From Linyphia triangularis (taxonomy: Eukaryota > Arthropoda > Arachnida > Araneae > Linyphiidae), in the NCBI GenBank assembly GCA_963978545.1, contig OZ021721.1, forward strand, positions 111,325,366-111,389,365: DNA of 64,000 bases. Direction: 5' to 3'. The translations under genes were made by a program, and so were the position numbers. Of this stretch, positions 12,049 through 24,570 are shown in pieces. The notes beneath the pieces are model-generated. The model was not told where the DNA came from. It saw only the letters and a list, made by a program, of their open reading frames with translations, and ran no database searches. The first letter of the stretch is position 1. Each line of letters begins with the position of its first letter.

Positions 12049-12486
12049 TGATAGTGGGACCAACAAAACAAGTTTTTCATAGTCGATTATGACCGTGAAA
12101 AGTATTGAGATCTAAAATAGAGCCAAGTTTAAATTTTTTGTAAATTACTGGCAATGAAAATTTGTAAAATTTTCTTTTAAAAATCGAAATTCTCCTGCGT
12201 AGACCTAAATATCTAGCTGCAAAAATATTTGTGATACTTGGCCACTACATATTCTGGTTCGCTGACGTGAGATAGCCAAGTCACAAAAGCATTTTTGTAA
12301 TTAGATATTTAGGCCTATGCAGGCGAATTTTGACTTTGAGAAAAAATTTTAATGATTTTCATTACTAGTAATTTACAAATTTTTTAAACTTGGCTCTATT
12401 TTATATCTCAATACTTTTCACGACCATAATCGATCATGGAAAACTTGGCGCCTTTTTACAGAGATGTTTTTGTTGGGATTTCACTT
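12049..12486. mobile_element. Foldback MITE abutting the hAT-like element
   Basis: The two halves are inverted copies. The words GTGAAAAGTATTGAGAT, AATAGAGCCAAGTTTAAA and CCTAAATATCTA of the left arm reappear in inverse on the right, and the ends share a GGGAYCAACAAAA / TCCCAACAAAA word. The centre (about 12230-12290) is the less matched loop. There is no open frame. The family is not identified. Confidence 0.65.
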
Positions 12487-12610
12487 ATTTTTTTTAAGGT
12501 ATTAATTTTAAATTTATTATTTATTTGCACAACAATAACTACTTTTAAAATGTTTTGTGTTCGTAATTTTTAAACTTAAAAGGAAACTTCCTGGGATTGA
12601 AATGGTTAAG

Positions 12611-12615
<5 letters not shown>

Positions 12616-12666
<51 letters not shown>
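12616..12666. repeat. (TA)n microsatellite followed by poly-T
   Basis: About 35 bp of alternating TA run directly into about 15 T. It is a simple repeat with no coding potential. Confidence 0.95.
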
Positions 12667-13460
12667 GGTACTTACTTATTACACATTTGACTGTTGACAA
12701 ACTTTTTGTTGGCGGCCAAATACGAGAACTATATAATTAGACGACTCCTTTATTCTTTTAATTATTTGATTTTAAGGAAGTTTTAAAAAGCGTTTTCAAC
12801 AACATCCAATTCGTGGAGAATTACACGAGATTTTTCTAAGAAAATTAAATAAGTTTTATAATTCTATCCCCAATAGAAATGTATTAGAATTGAAATTCAA
12901 ATTTTTCGATCTTTGCCCCTTTCTGAGGAATCAGAGGGGAAATTCTCGTTTTTTAGATTTTTTTCTTTGTATACATTATTAAATAAAATGATATTTGTAT
13001 ACATTAAATTATGTATATATATATACATACAGTTAACCCCATCAATTTTCAAAATCTAGCTATTGAGTTCACCAAAAGATTCCGCGTTAGTTCCGTGAAA
13101 AGTTAAATACCTTTAAAAATATTTAATATTGTATCAATAAATCTTAAATTAAGATCATAACCATTACATGTGGGTAAGGGAAATGGGGGGTGGGTTTTTG
13201 GAAATTTCGTGTTGACAGTGAAGTTTCTCTTGCATTAAAGATCAAATTAGCAACTTTTCTTCCTCAAGATCGGAATAACACTGTAGATTTGAATACCTTC
13301 TCCTCCCTCTTTCCCAAAAAAACCACAGGTACTATTCCTTATATAGTTTGGATTATTGCGCTAAAAATTATGACATGCTTTTTTATAGATCTAAATATTT
13401 TTTCACTAAATTTAAAGTTTAGTTAGTTGCGAACAATTTACTTTTCTTATTATAAACTTG

Positions 13461-14560
13461 TTAAATACCCGTACTTCGCCACGAAATTTTACTATGTGCA
13501 TTAATTTAGGCAGCTGTGAGGCCTCGCTTTGCTGTAATCCGTCATTGGTGTATAGACCTCAATTTTTGGCGCTTCGCTCTCAGGAAGGTTCATCGCAACT
13601 CAAAATCGAGCTTCCATCACTCGCTGAAAAAGTCATTGACACATAAGCACAGGCTTACTGAACTCGTTGAAAGGTTCATTGCTATGCAAACATGAGCTCG
13701 CTTTGCTCCATGAAAGGTTCATTGCTGCGTAACCGTAAGGTTGCCTCACACACTAAAAACTAATTGCTAAGTAAAGCCTTAATATTAGAAGCCCCTCCCT
13801 TGTTGAGAAACAATAAAAAAATTACCCGTTAATAACTATAATACAACACCCCTTTAAGATTATTTTAACACGTGATGTTTGTAAAAAGCAAAATTAGAAG
13901 GTCAAAACTACTTATGTTGAAACTTTCGTTGCTCTAGGCCTATTACAAGTAGCTTTTAGTGAATTTATTAATTAAAAATTCATTAAAAAACAAAGTAAAA
14001 TGTTAACGTTCTTTTTCTCAAAAGTCTAATTAGAAGGCCAAAACTATTTGTGCTGAAAATTTCAGAAATGTAGCCCAATTAGAAATCGTTTTGTAAAATA
14101 TTTGTTAATTAATTAATTAAAAAACAACTAAAATTTCAAAATTCTGTTTTTCAAAAGTCCTATTAGAAGGCCAAAACTACTTATGTTGAAAATTTCAGAG
14201 CTGTAGCCCTATTAAAAATCATTTTGTAAAATATTTATTAATTAATTAAAAAAATTAATTAAAAAAGAAAAATTTTAAATTCTGTTTTTCAAAAGTCCAA
14301 TTAGAAGGCTAAAACTACTTATGTTGAAAATTTCAGAGTTGTATCTTTATTTGAAGTCACTTTGTAAAAAATAAATTAATTAAAAAAATTAATTAAAAAA
14401 GAACTAATTAAAATTTTGACATTCTGTTCTACATGCATAAAATTAGAAAGCCAAAACGTTTGTTGAAAATTTCAGAGCTCTACTCCAATTTTAAGTAGGT
14501 TTCTATAGGTTCACTGAGCCACAGACAGACACACAGCTTGTTTTACTATTATAGATACTA
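13461..14560 (+). mobile_element. Dispersed element starting ATACCCGTACTTCGCCACG and ending in an ACAGACAGACACACAG tail
   Basis: The start (near 13465) and the tail (14522-14560, ending TTTTACTATTATAGATA) resemble the boundaries of widespread invertebrate retroelement-derived repeats of Penelope or LINE origin; this family link is from memory. The 13500-13750 part is GC-richer than its surroundings. No reverse transcriptase is encoded, so it is non-autonomous or truncated. Confidence 0.5.
13875..14500 (+). repeat. Tandem array of about 135 bp, five diverged units
   Basis: Each unit carries CAAAAGTCYAATTAGAAGGC, then AAAACTACTTATGTTGAAAA, TTTCAGAGYTGTA and a run of TTAATTAATTAA. Five units can be aligned, with the last entering the ACAGACAG tail. 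The repeats are internal to the dispersed element 13461-14560. Confidence 0.75.
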
Positions 14561-17500
14561 TAGTTTGGTTTAATGCTAAAGTAATCCATTTCATTTTTAA
14601 TCCCGCTTAGAAAAAAAACTAGCATTTTCAAATTTACTTTAACTCTTGAACTATAGTTAAAAAAAAGTGTAATATTTGCAGAAATTAATGCTGAAAAACC
14701 ACACCACATCAGTGAAAAACCACACAAAAAATCATTAAATTAAATCCAGCAATTTTGGTAAAAATATGTACTCGAAGTAACTACTTTCAAGATGGAAGTT
14801 CCTGCATTGAATTGTTACAAAAAAAAATTAAGTCTTACTATTAACAAACATTTCAAGAAAAAGCAAAATCTTTTCTTTTTTAGTTAGGAAAATGGATTAA
14901 AAAGTATTTAAAAACTAAATAATTAACGAAACGTTTTTAATAATTATTGTCTTTAAAAAATTCAATTACAGTGTCCAAGAGCGCCTACAGGATTATTTGC
15001 AGGGAGGTGTAAGGTGACAAAAGTTTTTGTTTAATCCTTGATTTTTCGAAAATGGGAATTGAATTTCCTAATTGGATGTTAATTAATAACTGTGCATTAA
15101 TGCTCTGTTCAAATTGATAAATTATTAACTATATATTTTTTTCTTGTAAATTTTATACTTTTCATCCAGATTATTTAGTTTTCGAAAGCCAGGAGGGAGA
15201 GCAAGAGCATGTTTCTTATATGTCCCTGACAATGAATCTATTATAAAAATTGCAGTGCTTCGCCTAGAGAATTTTCTGCAATAGTAATAGTCCGCCAGAA
15301 TTTTAAAAAGACTAATTCTTCCTGAATTTGTTTTTTTTTATCAACGTTTATACAATTCTGTATTAAGAAGTCACCTATTTGATCAGCAATTTTCATATAT
15401 TTAATTCCATGTTAAAGTGCAATTTCCACTAACTTTTACACGTTTAATTAATTTTTTTTGAAACTGCAATTTGAAAATTTAAAAAAAGTTGTATAGAAAT
15501 GAAGCACTTGCACTACTCAGGTAACTGAATTGGTTTAAGATTGTGGGGAGAAATTGTATCTATCTGCAAGTTATAATTGTAAGCCACCCACCCCCCTGCC
15601 CCCAAATAAAAACGCTTCCAAAAATAATCTCCTTTGTTCGGAGAGGAAACGGTAATTTACTAAAAAGAAATGAAAAATTAAATGGATTTGAATGAACTTT
15701 TACTAAAGTGTGATGGGAATTTACTTAAAATTTGACATTAATTACGTATTAATAAAATGCCATAAAATATAAAAAATTGTTTAAACGGTAATTTAAAAGT
15801 GATTAAAATTAATTACGCATTAAATAAGATAATTCACAATTAAAAAAAAATGCATTAATAATTAGTTTTACATTTAATTAATTATTTATTATTAATTAAT
15901 CACATATTAATTAAAAATTAATCATACGTTAATTTTACATTAATAAAAGTTAGTTAACACTTTAATTTATATTTTCCACACTTACACCGGACATGCCTTG
16001 ATTTCTGTCAGCAAAAGGATGTCTACGCCCCCCCCCCCCCTTAACAAAAATTTTTAGCGACGGCCCTGCACCCACATATATGCACACGTGCACTCTCACG
16101 CATGCACTTGCGCACTTAGACTCACTTGCATTCACACATACAACGTCTGTCCTAAATTCTATATATTCTATATACCTGTGCCTTGAGTCGAGTCTGACAA
16201 TTATTAAGATTCATAGAAATAAATTTGCATATACATTGGAAAGCTATTTTTTAAAAAGTTATAAACTTCTGAACAACTACTGTTAAAGATGTATTACTTT
16301 CTAAGATAACAAGAATCTTTTCAATTTAGAAGGAATGTAAACATGCGCTCTCATTTGTCCACATTTGACAAAACGTCCATTCTCACTTGAGGTTTTGCAA
16401 CAGTAATATTTCTTATCACTTTATAATTTTTAAATATTTGTAACTATTCATTACTGTTATCTTTAACGTGCAATTACATATTAAAGATAATTACTTACAT
16501 TCTTCTAAAATAAGTACCACCTTTCAAATAAAAAAAAATCGCATAAAGAAGTTGATAAGAGGTTTTTTGTTGTGTTTGCTTTGCTTTGTTACCATTTAAT
16601 TGAAAGAAAAGTTCATATAAGAACAAGTTAGGTATAATAAAATATAACTTTGTTGCTGGTGTGAAATTTTTTATATAAATTAATTTTATGATGTTTTTAT
16701 TATCAAATAAAGACAGCAGACATGCTTTCATGTGAAAAAAAAAGGTAGTGTTTAATCCCCTGATGTTCATTTCGCCACGGAACAAATTAATTTTTTGTTT
16801 TAATTCAAAAAATTTCCGTCTTAAATAAAAAATAAAACATATAATTTAAGTTAGGTTTAAAATAAATGTTGTGTCTCGAAATAAAATATATTAAATAAAT
16901 TATGAGAAGAACTATTAAAGTAATTACGTGTGTTCTGTCTTAATATAAAAGTAGTTAGCATTAGTTTTAATTAATTAATGTTAAAACATTACTAAATAAA
17001 ATATTTAATTAAAAATTACAGAATAAATATAAAAATCTAAGTTTAAATATTCAACAAATAAAATAGTGAGACACAAAAATATGTAAGAATTTCGAATAGT
17101 AATGAAATACATTTAAAAATATATAATACATCTTATACTGCATTGTAATTTTTACTATTAAATTAAAAATACATATTTTAACAAATTTATCTATTTTGAT
17201 TAATTAAATTTTCACGCTTTTAAAAAATTATATAAAAACCACAAATGAGTAAAAATGAAACAATTATGTATGATATATCAAAAATCTAATTTTTTACTTT
17301 TTTCTTCCAAAGCGTTTGCTCAAAATATTTTAAATACAATTTTGTAAAATGTTTTTATAAATAACATTCTTTGATGTATAAAATACACATTCAAATTTTT
17401 GAGCTTACATTTTCAAAAATTAAACTCAAGAACATTTTCAAACATCCATAAAAGTTTCTGTTTAACATGAAAGATAATGAAGATTTAAAGCAAAATTTTC

Positions 17501-18300
17501 ACCAAGTACGCCTATTTTGAAAAATATTGATAAAGACACAATTCGTAATTTACGAAACGGATGACATTCATATAAAAAGTAAGGACATGCAAATAATTAT
17601 AATATGACACAAAATGTTCAGAATTAAAATGTTGGTGATTGTTTTCTGTTTCCTACAAATATTCCTCATCAATTCCCTGAGAACGCAGGAGCCGCCTTTG
17701 CTTCGGAAATAAAGCAAGACTAATTGAAGTTCTCTACCACCAGATGGCCCCATGACAGTAGCTTTGGCTAAGCTTCAATTTCTCGCGTCTTAGCAATTTT
17801 GACAACTCCAAAAATGCTAGAGGCAAACTTCGAAGAATGCATACGTTTATTTAACATTGTTACAAACTGAAATTATTTCTTGAAACACCTTTTAATTGAG
17901 ACTAAGATAGAAATGGGGAAAGAATGATGGGGGGGGGGGGTAGCGTCTCCTAGGTATATTTCAATTAGAAAAAAGAAATATGGTAATCTTTCATTTCTGA
18001 ATATACCTTCTAGGACAAAGATACAGTATTTCTAGGTATATAATATTATTAATTGAAAATTAAAAGTTTGTAGAAGGTAAATAAAATTGAAATTAATAGC
18101 TACGCAAAAGCGTTATTGTTTTTTGAGGTACACATTTATCTCTTGCACTAATATCTTTTAAAAATGTTTTATGCAAAAAGAAACTTGAAATTGTACAGGA
18201 AAAATGAAATGCTTTAAAGCAAAATATTGATTTTGTCTTAAGTAAACGGTGGGTGGTTTGGAGATACTTTTTAAATGAAGTTATATCAGGTATTTTAAGA
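14561..18300. other. AT-rich intergenic DNA with low-complexity TTAATTAA tracts
   Basis: No gene is recognised. The stretch holds poly-C near 16027-16040, poly-G near 17929-17941 and a CA-rich run near 16069-16140. A CTCF-like word is at 17737-17750. Long runs of TTAATTAA at 15720-15960 and 16960-17220 look like simple-sequence drift. Confidence 0.5.
17737..17750 (+). promoter_or_regulatory. CTCF-like core CCACCAGATGGCCC
   Basis: The 14-mer matches the CTCF core CCASYAGRKGGCRS at all but one position. It sits in a short GC-richer island (about 17640-17780) within very AT-rich DNA. Binding is not shown by sequence alone. Confidence 0.3.
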
Positions 18301-18309
18301 AAATGACGA

Positions 18310-18545
18310 ACTGTTTTTAACATAAATAAATCATTCAATACAAAGAAAATACAACGAATTTCTATTTCCTACGTAATAAATCTAATATGTAATTCATCAT
18401 TCAATGGCAATGCAAAGACAAAAGGAGAGGAAAAGGATGAACTGCATTTAACATGAATAAATCATTCAATATAAATACAATGCAATGAATTTCTATTTCC
18501 TATGAAGTAAAACTAATATGTAATTCATCATTCAATGGCAATATC
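18310..18545 (+). repeat. Two-copy tandem repeat of about 130 bp
   Basis: AATAAATCATTCAATA and TAATATGTAATTCATCATTC recur at the same relative positions in two adjacent units, one starting near 18323 and one near 18455. No coding potential. Confidence 0.7.
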
Positions 18546-18738
18546 AAAAAAAAAAATGTGTAATGTTTTATGAAATCTATAGATGTAAATTAAACATCTA
18601 CTCTGCATACATAATTTGTTTTATATTTTATTTAATTGCATGATTGTAAATGATCGGTTTAGTTTGATCTGTCTTTTCAACACTTTATAGATCACATTGC
18701 AAAATTATTAAAAAATAGTAAGCTACGGCTGGGTTATA

Positions 18739-19510
18739 GTGCTGGGTTGTTTTATTTACTATTATTGAAATGGTAGAAGACATTTTCTTTTTAAAAGATA
18801 GAATTTTTTTGAAGACCTTTGTTTTTTTAATAATTGCAATTCATCACATTTTTCAAATAACAGTTAAAAAATAACAATACTAAAAAATGCTCTAATCCTC
18901 AATTCTGAGAATTTTTAGATAGAACTGGATAGTAAGTGCTGGGTTGTTTTATTGACTATTATTGAAATGGTAGAAGACATTTGCTTTTTAAAATGATAGA
19001 ATTTTTTTGAAGACCTTTGTTTTTATAATAATTGCAATTTATCACATTTTTCAAATAACAGTTAAAATATAACAATACTAAAAAATGCTCTAATCCTCAA
19101 TTCTGAGAATTTTTAGATAGAACTGGATAGTAAGTGCTGGGTTGTTTTATTGACTATTATTGAAATGGTAGAAGACATTTGCTTTTTAAAATGATAGAAT
19201 TTTTTTGAAGACCTTTGTTTTTATAATAATTACAATTTATCACATTTTTCAAATAACAGTTAAAAAATAACAATACTAAAAAATGCTCTAATCCTCAATT
19301 CTGAGAATTTTTAGATAGAACTGGATAGTAAGTGCTGGGTTGTTTTATTGACTATTATTGAAATGGTAGAAGACATTTGCTTTTTAAAATGATAGAATTT
19401 TTTTGAAGACCTTTGTTTTTATAATAATTGCAATTTATCACATTTTTCAAATAACAGTTAAAAAATAACAATACTAAAAAAGGGTCTAATCCTCAATTCT
19501 AAGAATTTTT
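18739..19510 (+). repeat. Tandem array, four units of about 198 bp
   Basis: GTGCTGGGTTGTTTTATT starts units at 18739, 18936, 19134 and 19332, giving periods of 197, 198 and 198. Units are nearly identical, so the array is young or homogenised. Each unit contains TGGTAGAAGACATTTGCTTT and ends TTTTTAGATAGAACTGGATA. It is satellite-like and non-coding. Confidence 0.95.
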
Positions 19511-19797
19511 GATGTCAAAGAAGAGGATCTTTTCACTACATAAAGCAAAATTAAGTTGTGTTAAGAGCGGACCTTAGTAGTGTTTTTTTATCCACAACGT
19601 GACATTTTGAGCGATACTATGTGCCTAGAGCGAGGTTGGTGACATATATTGATTGATCGTTTTCTTTCTACGTTTGTTTTTATTATATAGGTATTTTGAA
19701 CACATATGAGATTGATTGTGGTTGATTCGTGAGATTGATTCTTTTGAAAAGAATCACTTGCATAGCTGCCGCTGAAGCTCCGACACTATTGGTTGAA

Positions 19798-19810
19798 AGG
19801 TCAAAGGTCA
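19798..19810 (+). promoter_or_regulatory. Perfect DR1 nuclear-receptor half-site pair
   Basis: AGGTCA-A-AGGTCA is the ideal DR1 element bound by RXR/USP or HNF4-type receptors. An inverted CCAAT word (ATTGG) lies just upstream at 19788-19792 in a GC-richer patch. No gene is assigned next to it, so function is uncertain. Confidence 0.35.
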
Positions 19811-19859
19811 GAGATTGATTTTGATATCGAAATGCATAATTCAAAAGAAGTAAATAAAT

Positions 19860-20911
19860 TATTTGCAGATATTTAATAAAATACTATTCCGAGATAATAA
19901 AGATAATAAAAGGAGGTTCAAAATTTTAACATATTTCATTTCATTTTGATTTGGTTGATGATGACTTCAAGATGAGCATCATGCCTACAGAAGATTTTTG
20001 TACGAGAAAAATTAAAATTATAATACCAAACACTGAAATTCTTGACTCTTATATTTGCATGTCTTTACTATAGATATTTTGATGCATTAAGTTTTACCTA
20101 GCTTGTTCTAAATTTAGTATAGTGTAACAAAGTGAAAAATATAAAAGGGGGGAAACTTTCTTTCCACGGAATAAATATTCAGACCTATATTTTAATTAGA
20201 GAAGAAAATCCACAATTTTGTCACCTCAATTTAAACAAAACCAAATAAAAAATAGATTGCTACCTTAACAAAATTGGAAAAATGCTATAAATCCAAAGAA
20301 TTACATTACTCAAATACACCCATAACATTGTAATTTAATTTTTTTTATTATTGATGCATTTAAAATAAAAAGTAAAATTGTGTACTCATTTAAAAATATT
20401 TTTAATTTTTTGATTTGAGATGGATAAAAAAATGACGCAATTCAGTGAAAAGGTTATAGAAAATGTATTGATTTTTCAATTTTATATTATAATCTTAATC
20501 GCAAAAAATCTTATATTTATATGTTAACACATTGCCACTTCACTTCTCTTCGATCACAACCTTATTAGGCTTTTATTACCGGTTACGGACAACAACATGT
20601 ACTGTACATATACAATAGAAGTCTCTATATTACTTCGATTTATATAAGATATTCTCATGAAGTTTTGTAAAGTTAGAGTATGTATTCAAATAAATATATC
20701 CGCCTTTGAAAAAAATATAATTTTTATACTTTTTGGAGAGCTTTAAAAATTTATTATGTGCTTTCATTTTTCATAACCCCGTGTATATATGTTTTGAAAA
20801 AAGAAGAATCTTTATAACAAATTCTTAAGAAGAGCTATCTACGTACAGTAAGATGAAAATCTTAAAAACCAATTTGCATAGAATTTATGAGCGACACTCA
20901 CACTGAAGATA
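19860..20911. other. AT-rich DNA, nothing recognised
   Basis: No exon or mobile-element end is recognised. The last 100 bp (about 20840-20905) resembles the units at 46300-47100. Confidence 0.4.
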
Positions 20912-21580
20912 TACAAGGTGGTCATAAAAAAACTTTGCCGATATATTGACCTCTAACTTCTTTTCCCTTCAACAGATCGAGATGATATTTCAGGAATAAT
21001 TATTCAGAGGTATGTGTTCGAGATTCTGTGAATGGCAACAAAATTGCTTTCACGGTTACGGTTATAGTTACAGAAACTCGAAATTTTCGAAAAGCAACAC
21101 CTACTTTTTCCTGTCCCAAAATGTTCAGCATATGCGAATACCCTAAAGAGCTTTGGAACTGTACGTGTATCACAACAAACGGACGAGTTATGCAGGCACA
21201 AAAAACAGTTCTGCCTAACGGCCAACAGAAACACGACACCAATCACAGAACGCCGCTCGCCAGATATTCAGCGTACAAAACTGATAAAATTGCCTGTGAT
21301 GCACACATGTGAACTTTGGCCTTTGTCATATGCACATTTTCAAAGTGCGCCCCAATCGTGTTTTTGTTAGCCATTCGCAGAGTTGTTTTTTGTGCGTGCA
21401 TTACGAGCCCGTTTTTTGTGATAAACGTACCATTCCAGGGCTCTTTAGTGTTTTCGCATAAGTTGAGCATTTTACGACAAGAATAAGTAGGTGTTGTCAT
21501 TCGAAAATTTCGAGTTTCTATAACTGAGAGCGCTCTTTTGCTGTCATTCACAGAATCTCAAGCTCATAACTCTCTCTGTA
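20912..21580. mobile_element. Foldback MITE, copy A
   Basis: It starts TACAAGGTGGTCATAAAA at 20912. The left arm (about 21000-21250) and right arm (about 21300-21575) are inverted copies, so the same short peptides (ETRNFR, TPT-SC, ITKNG) can be read from both strands. These frames are mirror images and not genes. The right end runs straight into (TA)n. A second copy is at 47912. A Tc1/mariner-type origin is likely from the end sequence but not proven. Confidence 0.75.

Positions 21581-21583
<3 letters not shown>

Positions 21584-21648
<65 letters not shown>
21584..21648. repeat. (TA)n microsatellite at the right end of MITE copy A
   Basis: About 65 bp of alternating AT follow the MITE arm directly. 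The linked position in copy B suggests the repeat grew from the element end. Confidence 0.95.
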
Positions 21649-21649
<1 letters not shown>

Positions 21650-22071
21650 TTCTATCCATAATCGACAAAAAGGAAGCGCTTTGGTATTTTCTTAAAATGC
21701 ATCGTGTACAATTCTTGTTATCTATAAAAATATGATAAATTCTTGTGTTATTCTACGTTCAGTGAAAATTCTTGGACTTCTTCAATGCAAACAATTTTTA
21801 TCATCAAAAAGTATTAATAATTTAAAAGATTAAATTTTAGCAAAGTTGCAGATCAAATTATTATTTCATTAGATAAATATCGGGCTGTACAACGTTGATG
21901 CATTTTTCCCTATACTATGAATAAGATTAAAATAAATTAAATGTTACAATGAATTTTATAACGGTATAACAGATCACAATCCTATTGAAATAATTTAAAA
22001 AGTGGTTCTCCAAAGTTTAAATGGACACAATTCAATATATTGGTCTAGAAGGATTAATGAAAAATTGTTGC

Positions 22072-22866
22072 AAAGATTTTGACTAAAAAGCGTCCCCTTC
22101 ATACCCTCATGTCCAGAAGTTTAGAATAGTTTGTAAAATACGCAAATGAAGTCATTACATACATTGCAATGATTCAAAATTACTTATGAAGAAACGTAAG
22201 ACAAAGATAAAATGGGTACTATGAAAAAATTTGTAAGACATTTCGCTACTGTTTGTTCGAATTTTTGTTCAACGATAAACAAAGACGAAAGATGCTTAAA
22301 AAATAAAACTTGGATATATTTATGATTTATGATCATGAAAAGATTTTGACTGAAAAGCGTCCCCTTAATAACCTCATGTCCAAAAGTTTAGAATATTTCG
22401 TAAAAAACGCAAATGAAGTCATTACATAGATTGCAATGATTCAAAATTACTTGTGATGAAACGTAAGACAAAGAAAAGGTAAGACAAAGAAAACGTAATA
22501 CTATGAAAAATTTTGTAAGACATTTCGCTACTGTTTGTTCGAATTTCTGTTCAACGATAAACAAAGATGAAAGAGAAAGATGCTTAAAAAATGAAACTTG
22601 GACATATTTAATTATTATCATGAAAAGATTTTGACTAAAAAGCGTCCCCTTAATAACCTCATGTCCAAAAGTTTAGAATATTTCGTAAAATAAGCAAATG
22701 AAGTCATTACATAGATTGCAATGATTCAAAATTACTTGTGAAGAAACGTAAGACTATGAAAATATGTGTAAGACATTTCGCAACTGTTTGCTCGAATTTC
22801 TGTTCAACGATAAACAAAGACGAAAGATGCTTAAAAAATGAAACTTGGACATATATTTATGAAAAG
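22072..22866 (+). repeat. Tandem array, three units of 240-286 bp
   Basis: AAAGATTTTGACT followed by AAAAGCGTCCCCTT begins units at 22072, 22338 and 22624. Each contains GTCATTACATA, GTAAGACATTTCGC and TTCAACGATAAACAAAGA. The third unit is shorter. No open frame is maintained. Confidence 0.9.
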
Positions 22867-22869
22867 TAG

Positions 22870-23024
22870 AATAATCGGCATGGTGAAATCTGGTTGATCC
22901 CAAGCGGAAGTGTCACATGTGAGAAATGTATTTCATTGCGCCATCTCAAAACTGTGAAAGAGATTCCAAACAAATGGAAATGTTGCACGACGGTTGTCGA
23001 ACAACATTACCAAGTCATTATCAG
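22870..23024 (+). CDS. Candidate host exon, unknown protein
   Basis: After a TAG acceptor-like site the frame is open for 51 codons plus two bases, up to a CAG|GTAGGC donor-like site. It is GC-richer than its surroundings. It reads EIWLIPSGSVTCEKC, then HLKTVKEIPNKWKCC, so four Cys are present in CxxC and CC pairs, which could bind zinc. The acceptor lacks a good pyrimidine tract. It could be a chance open frame or a fragment of an unrecognised element. I do not recognise a family. Confidence 0.25.
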
Positions 23025-23223
23025 GTAGGCTAAATGTAACAACTACTTGACATGACCGTTATTTGAATATTACTGCACGACGTGAGAGAACGATTTCTGC
23101 CCGTCGCACACTGGGGTATTTGCATCGAAAAGTTGGCCAAAACTAATTTCGCGCCAGAATAGTGTTTAAATGCGATAATACTTTAATTTATTGAATAAAA
23201 TAGTAAATTTTCTTCTTTAGATG

Positions 23224-23424
<201 letters not shown>

Positions 23425-23699
23425 TTTAATTTTTTTTATTATTATTGTTATATTAATATCATTATCATTGGATAATATTAATGGGTAATTTTATGCTAAA
23501 CCATTCTGTACTTGATTTATCATTAATTTGTGATTTGTCGCTATATATGTTCAATATTAAAAAAAAATATCATTGCATTTTCAAAATGTTCATTGAATTC
23601 ATTATTAATCCCATAATTATTTGGTATTTTAATATTGCTAGTTTTACACCAAATAGCTTATCTTGGCTCTTCATCGGATGATTTATTCGAAGATTTTTT

Positions 23700-24570
23700 T
23701 CAGATACTAGTCTGGCTTTATTTGGTTTTGGTGACCAGTGTATTCTTATGAAAGACTTTACTCTTTTTAGGGTACAATACATATCATATTTATTATGAGC
23801 GGATCAGAGCTCAATAGTAGTCTATTCCACACATCTGTATTCCATTATTTTCTCGAATTTTTTTTGTTTTTTTTTTAACTATTTTAAGCTATATACCTTA
23901 AATGTGTATTCCTTACCTCCACAATTTCTTATTTTAGCCTCCCAATCAGCAATAGGGCATTTTTTACAACTATGAGATCATATAACGGCGTTTTATGCAG
24001 TGTTAGAGTCATAGGATGCCGAGGGTATGGCTGTACATAGAGTTTAGCTGTATCCATCGTGTTGTTAGAAAATTTCTTCATATCAGTTCTCTAACTACTA
24101 GATAATATTTCTAAAATTATCTTCAATCAGGGAATCAAATTGACATTATATCTCGTGGTTTCAGCAGCCAGACCATATCGTTAGAAAATCTTCTACTTGT
24201 ATTGTATTCATTACTTTTTCCAGATCTGGGTTTTGGTATTTCAGTAATGAAAACCAAGCTTGCTTCCGAACTCTTGGATTATTTCAGTTTTATTTCTTAA
24301 CTCTATTTTTATTTTCTAGTGTTTGAAGTTGCTACTTTTAACAGGCCAGTTTGCGCGTTAAATGGGGTATGCTATAAAACAAGCGAATACGCCCATGCAA
24401 AATAGATCATATGAATTGGAGGGCATTTTCATCAATCTCATGTGTTTTTGTTAAATCGTTTTTGGATGTTGCACTGCATATGTAACACTTTATGGTTGGT
24501 TTTGTGTTAGTAACAACATGGAACCAACCATAGCAAAAGATGTTTAACTTCTATACCTCCCTCATCTTTT
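23700..24570 (-). pseudogene. Transib-like transposase fragments, multiply broken
   Basis: Read leftwards with frameshifts, the order is: a CYICSA zinc-knuckle-like segment and ENALQFI-SILHGRIRLFYS (about 24540-24350), YVQPYPRHPMTLTLHKTP and LLLIGRLK (about 24070-23930), VEVRNTHLRY (about 23900) and NRLLLSSDPLI (about 23800). These resemble, from memory, the C-terminal half of arthropod Transib-type transposases (LLPIGQLSEEAQEARNK and NRLL-SSDP blocks). Stops and frameshifts show it is dead. The N-terminal part is not resolved. Confidence 0.6.

Noticed and set aside
14969..16068. Possible hAT element bounded by CAGTGTCC and a CAGGGCCG-type end
   Set aside because: The ends share little, and the 8-bp flanks (TTCAATTA, CACCCACA) do not match.
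18739..19510. CRISPR-like array
   Set aside because: Units are contiguous 198-bp tandem copies with no spacer and repeat alternation; the other arrays in the window are also plain tandem repeats.
21000..21551. Four overlapping 80-102 residue frames on both strands
   Set aside because: They are mirror-image readings of the foldback MITE arms, not genes.
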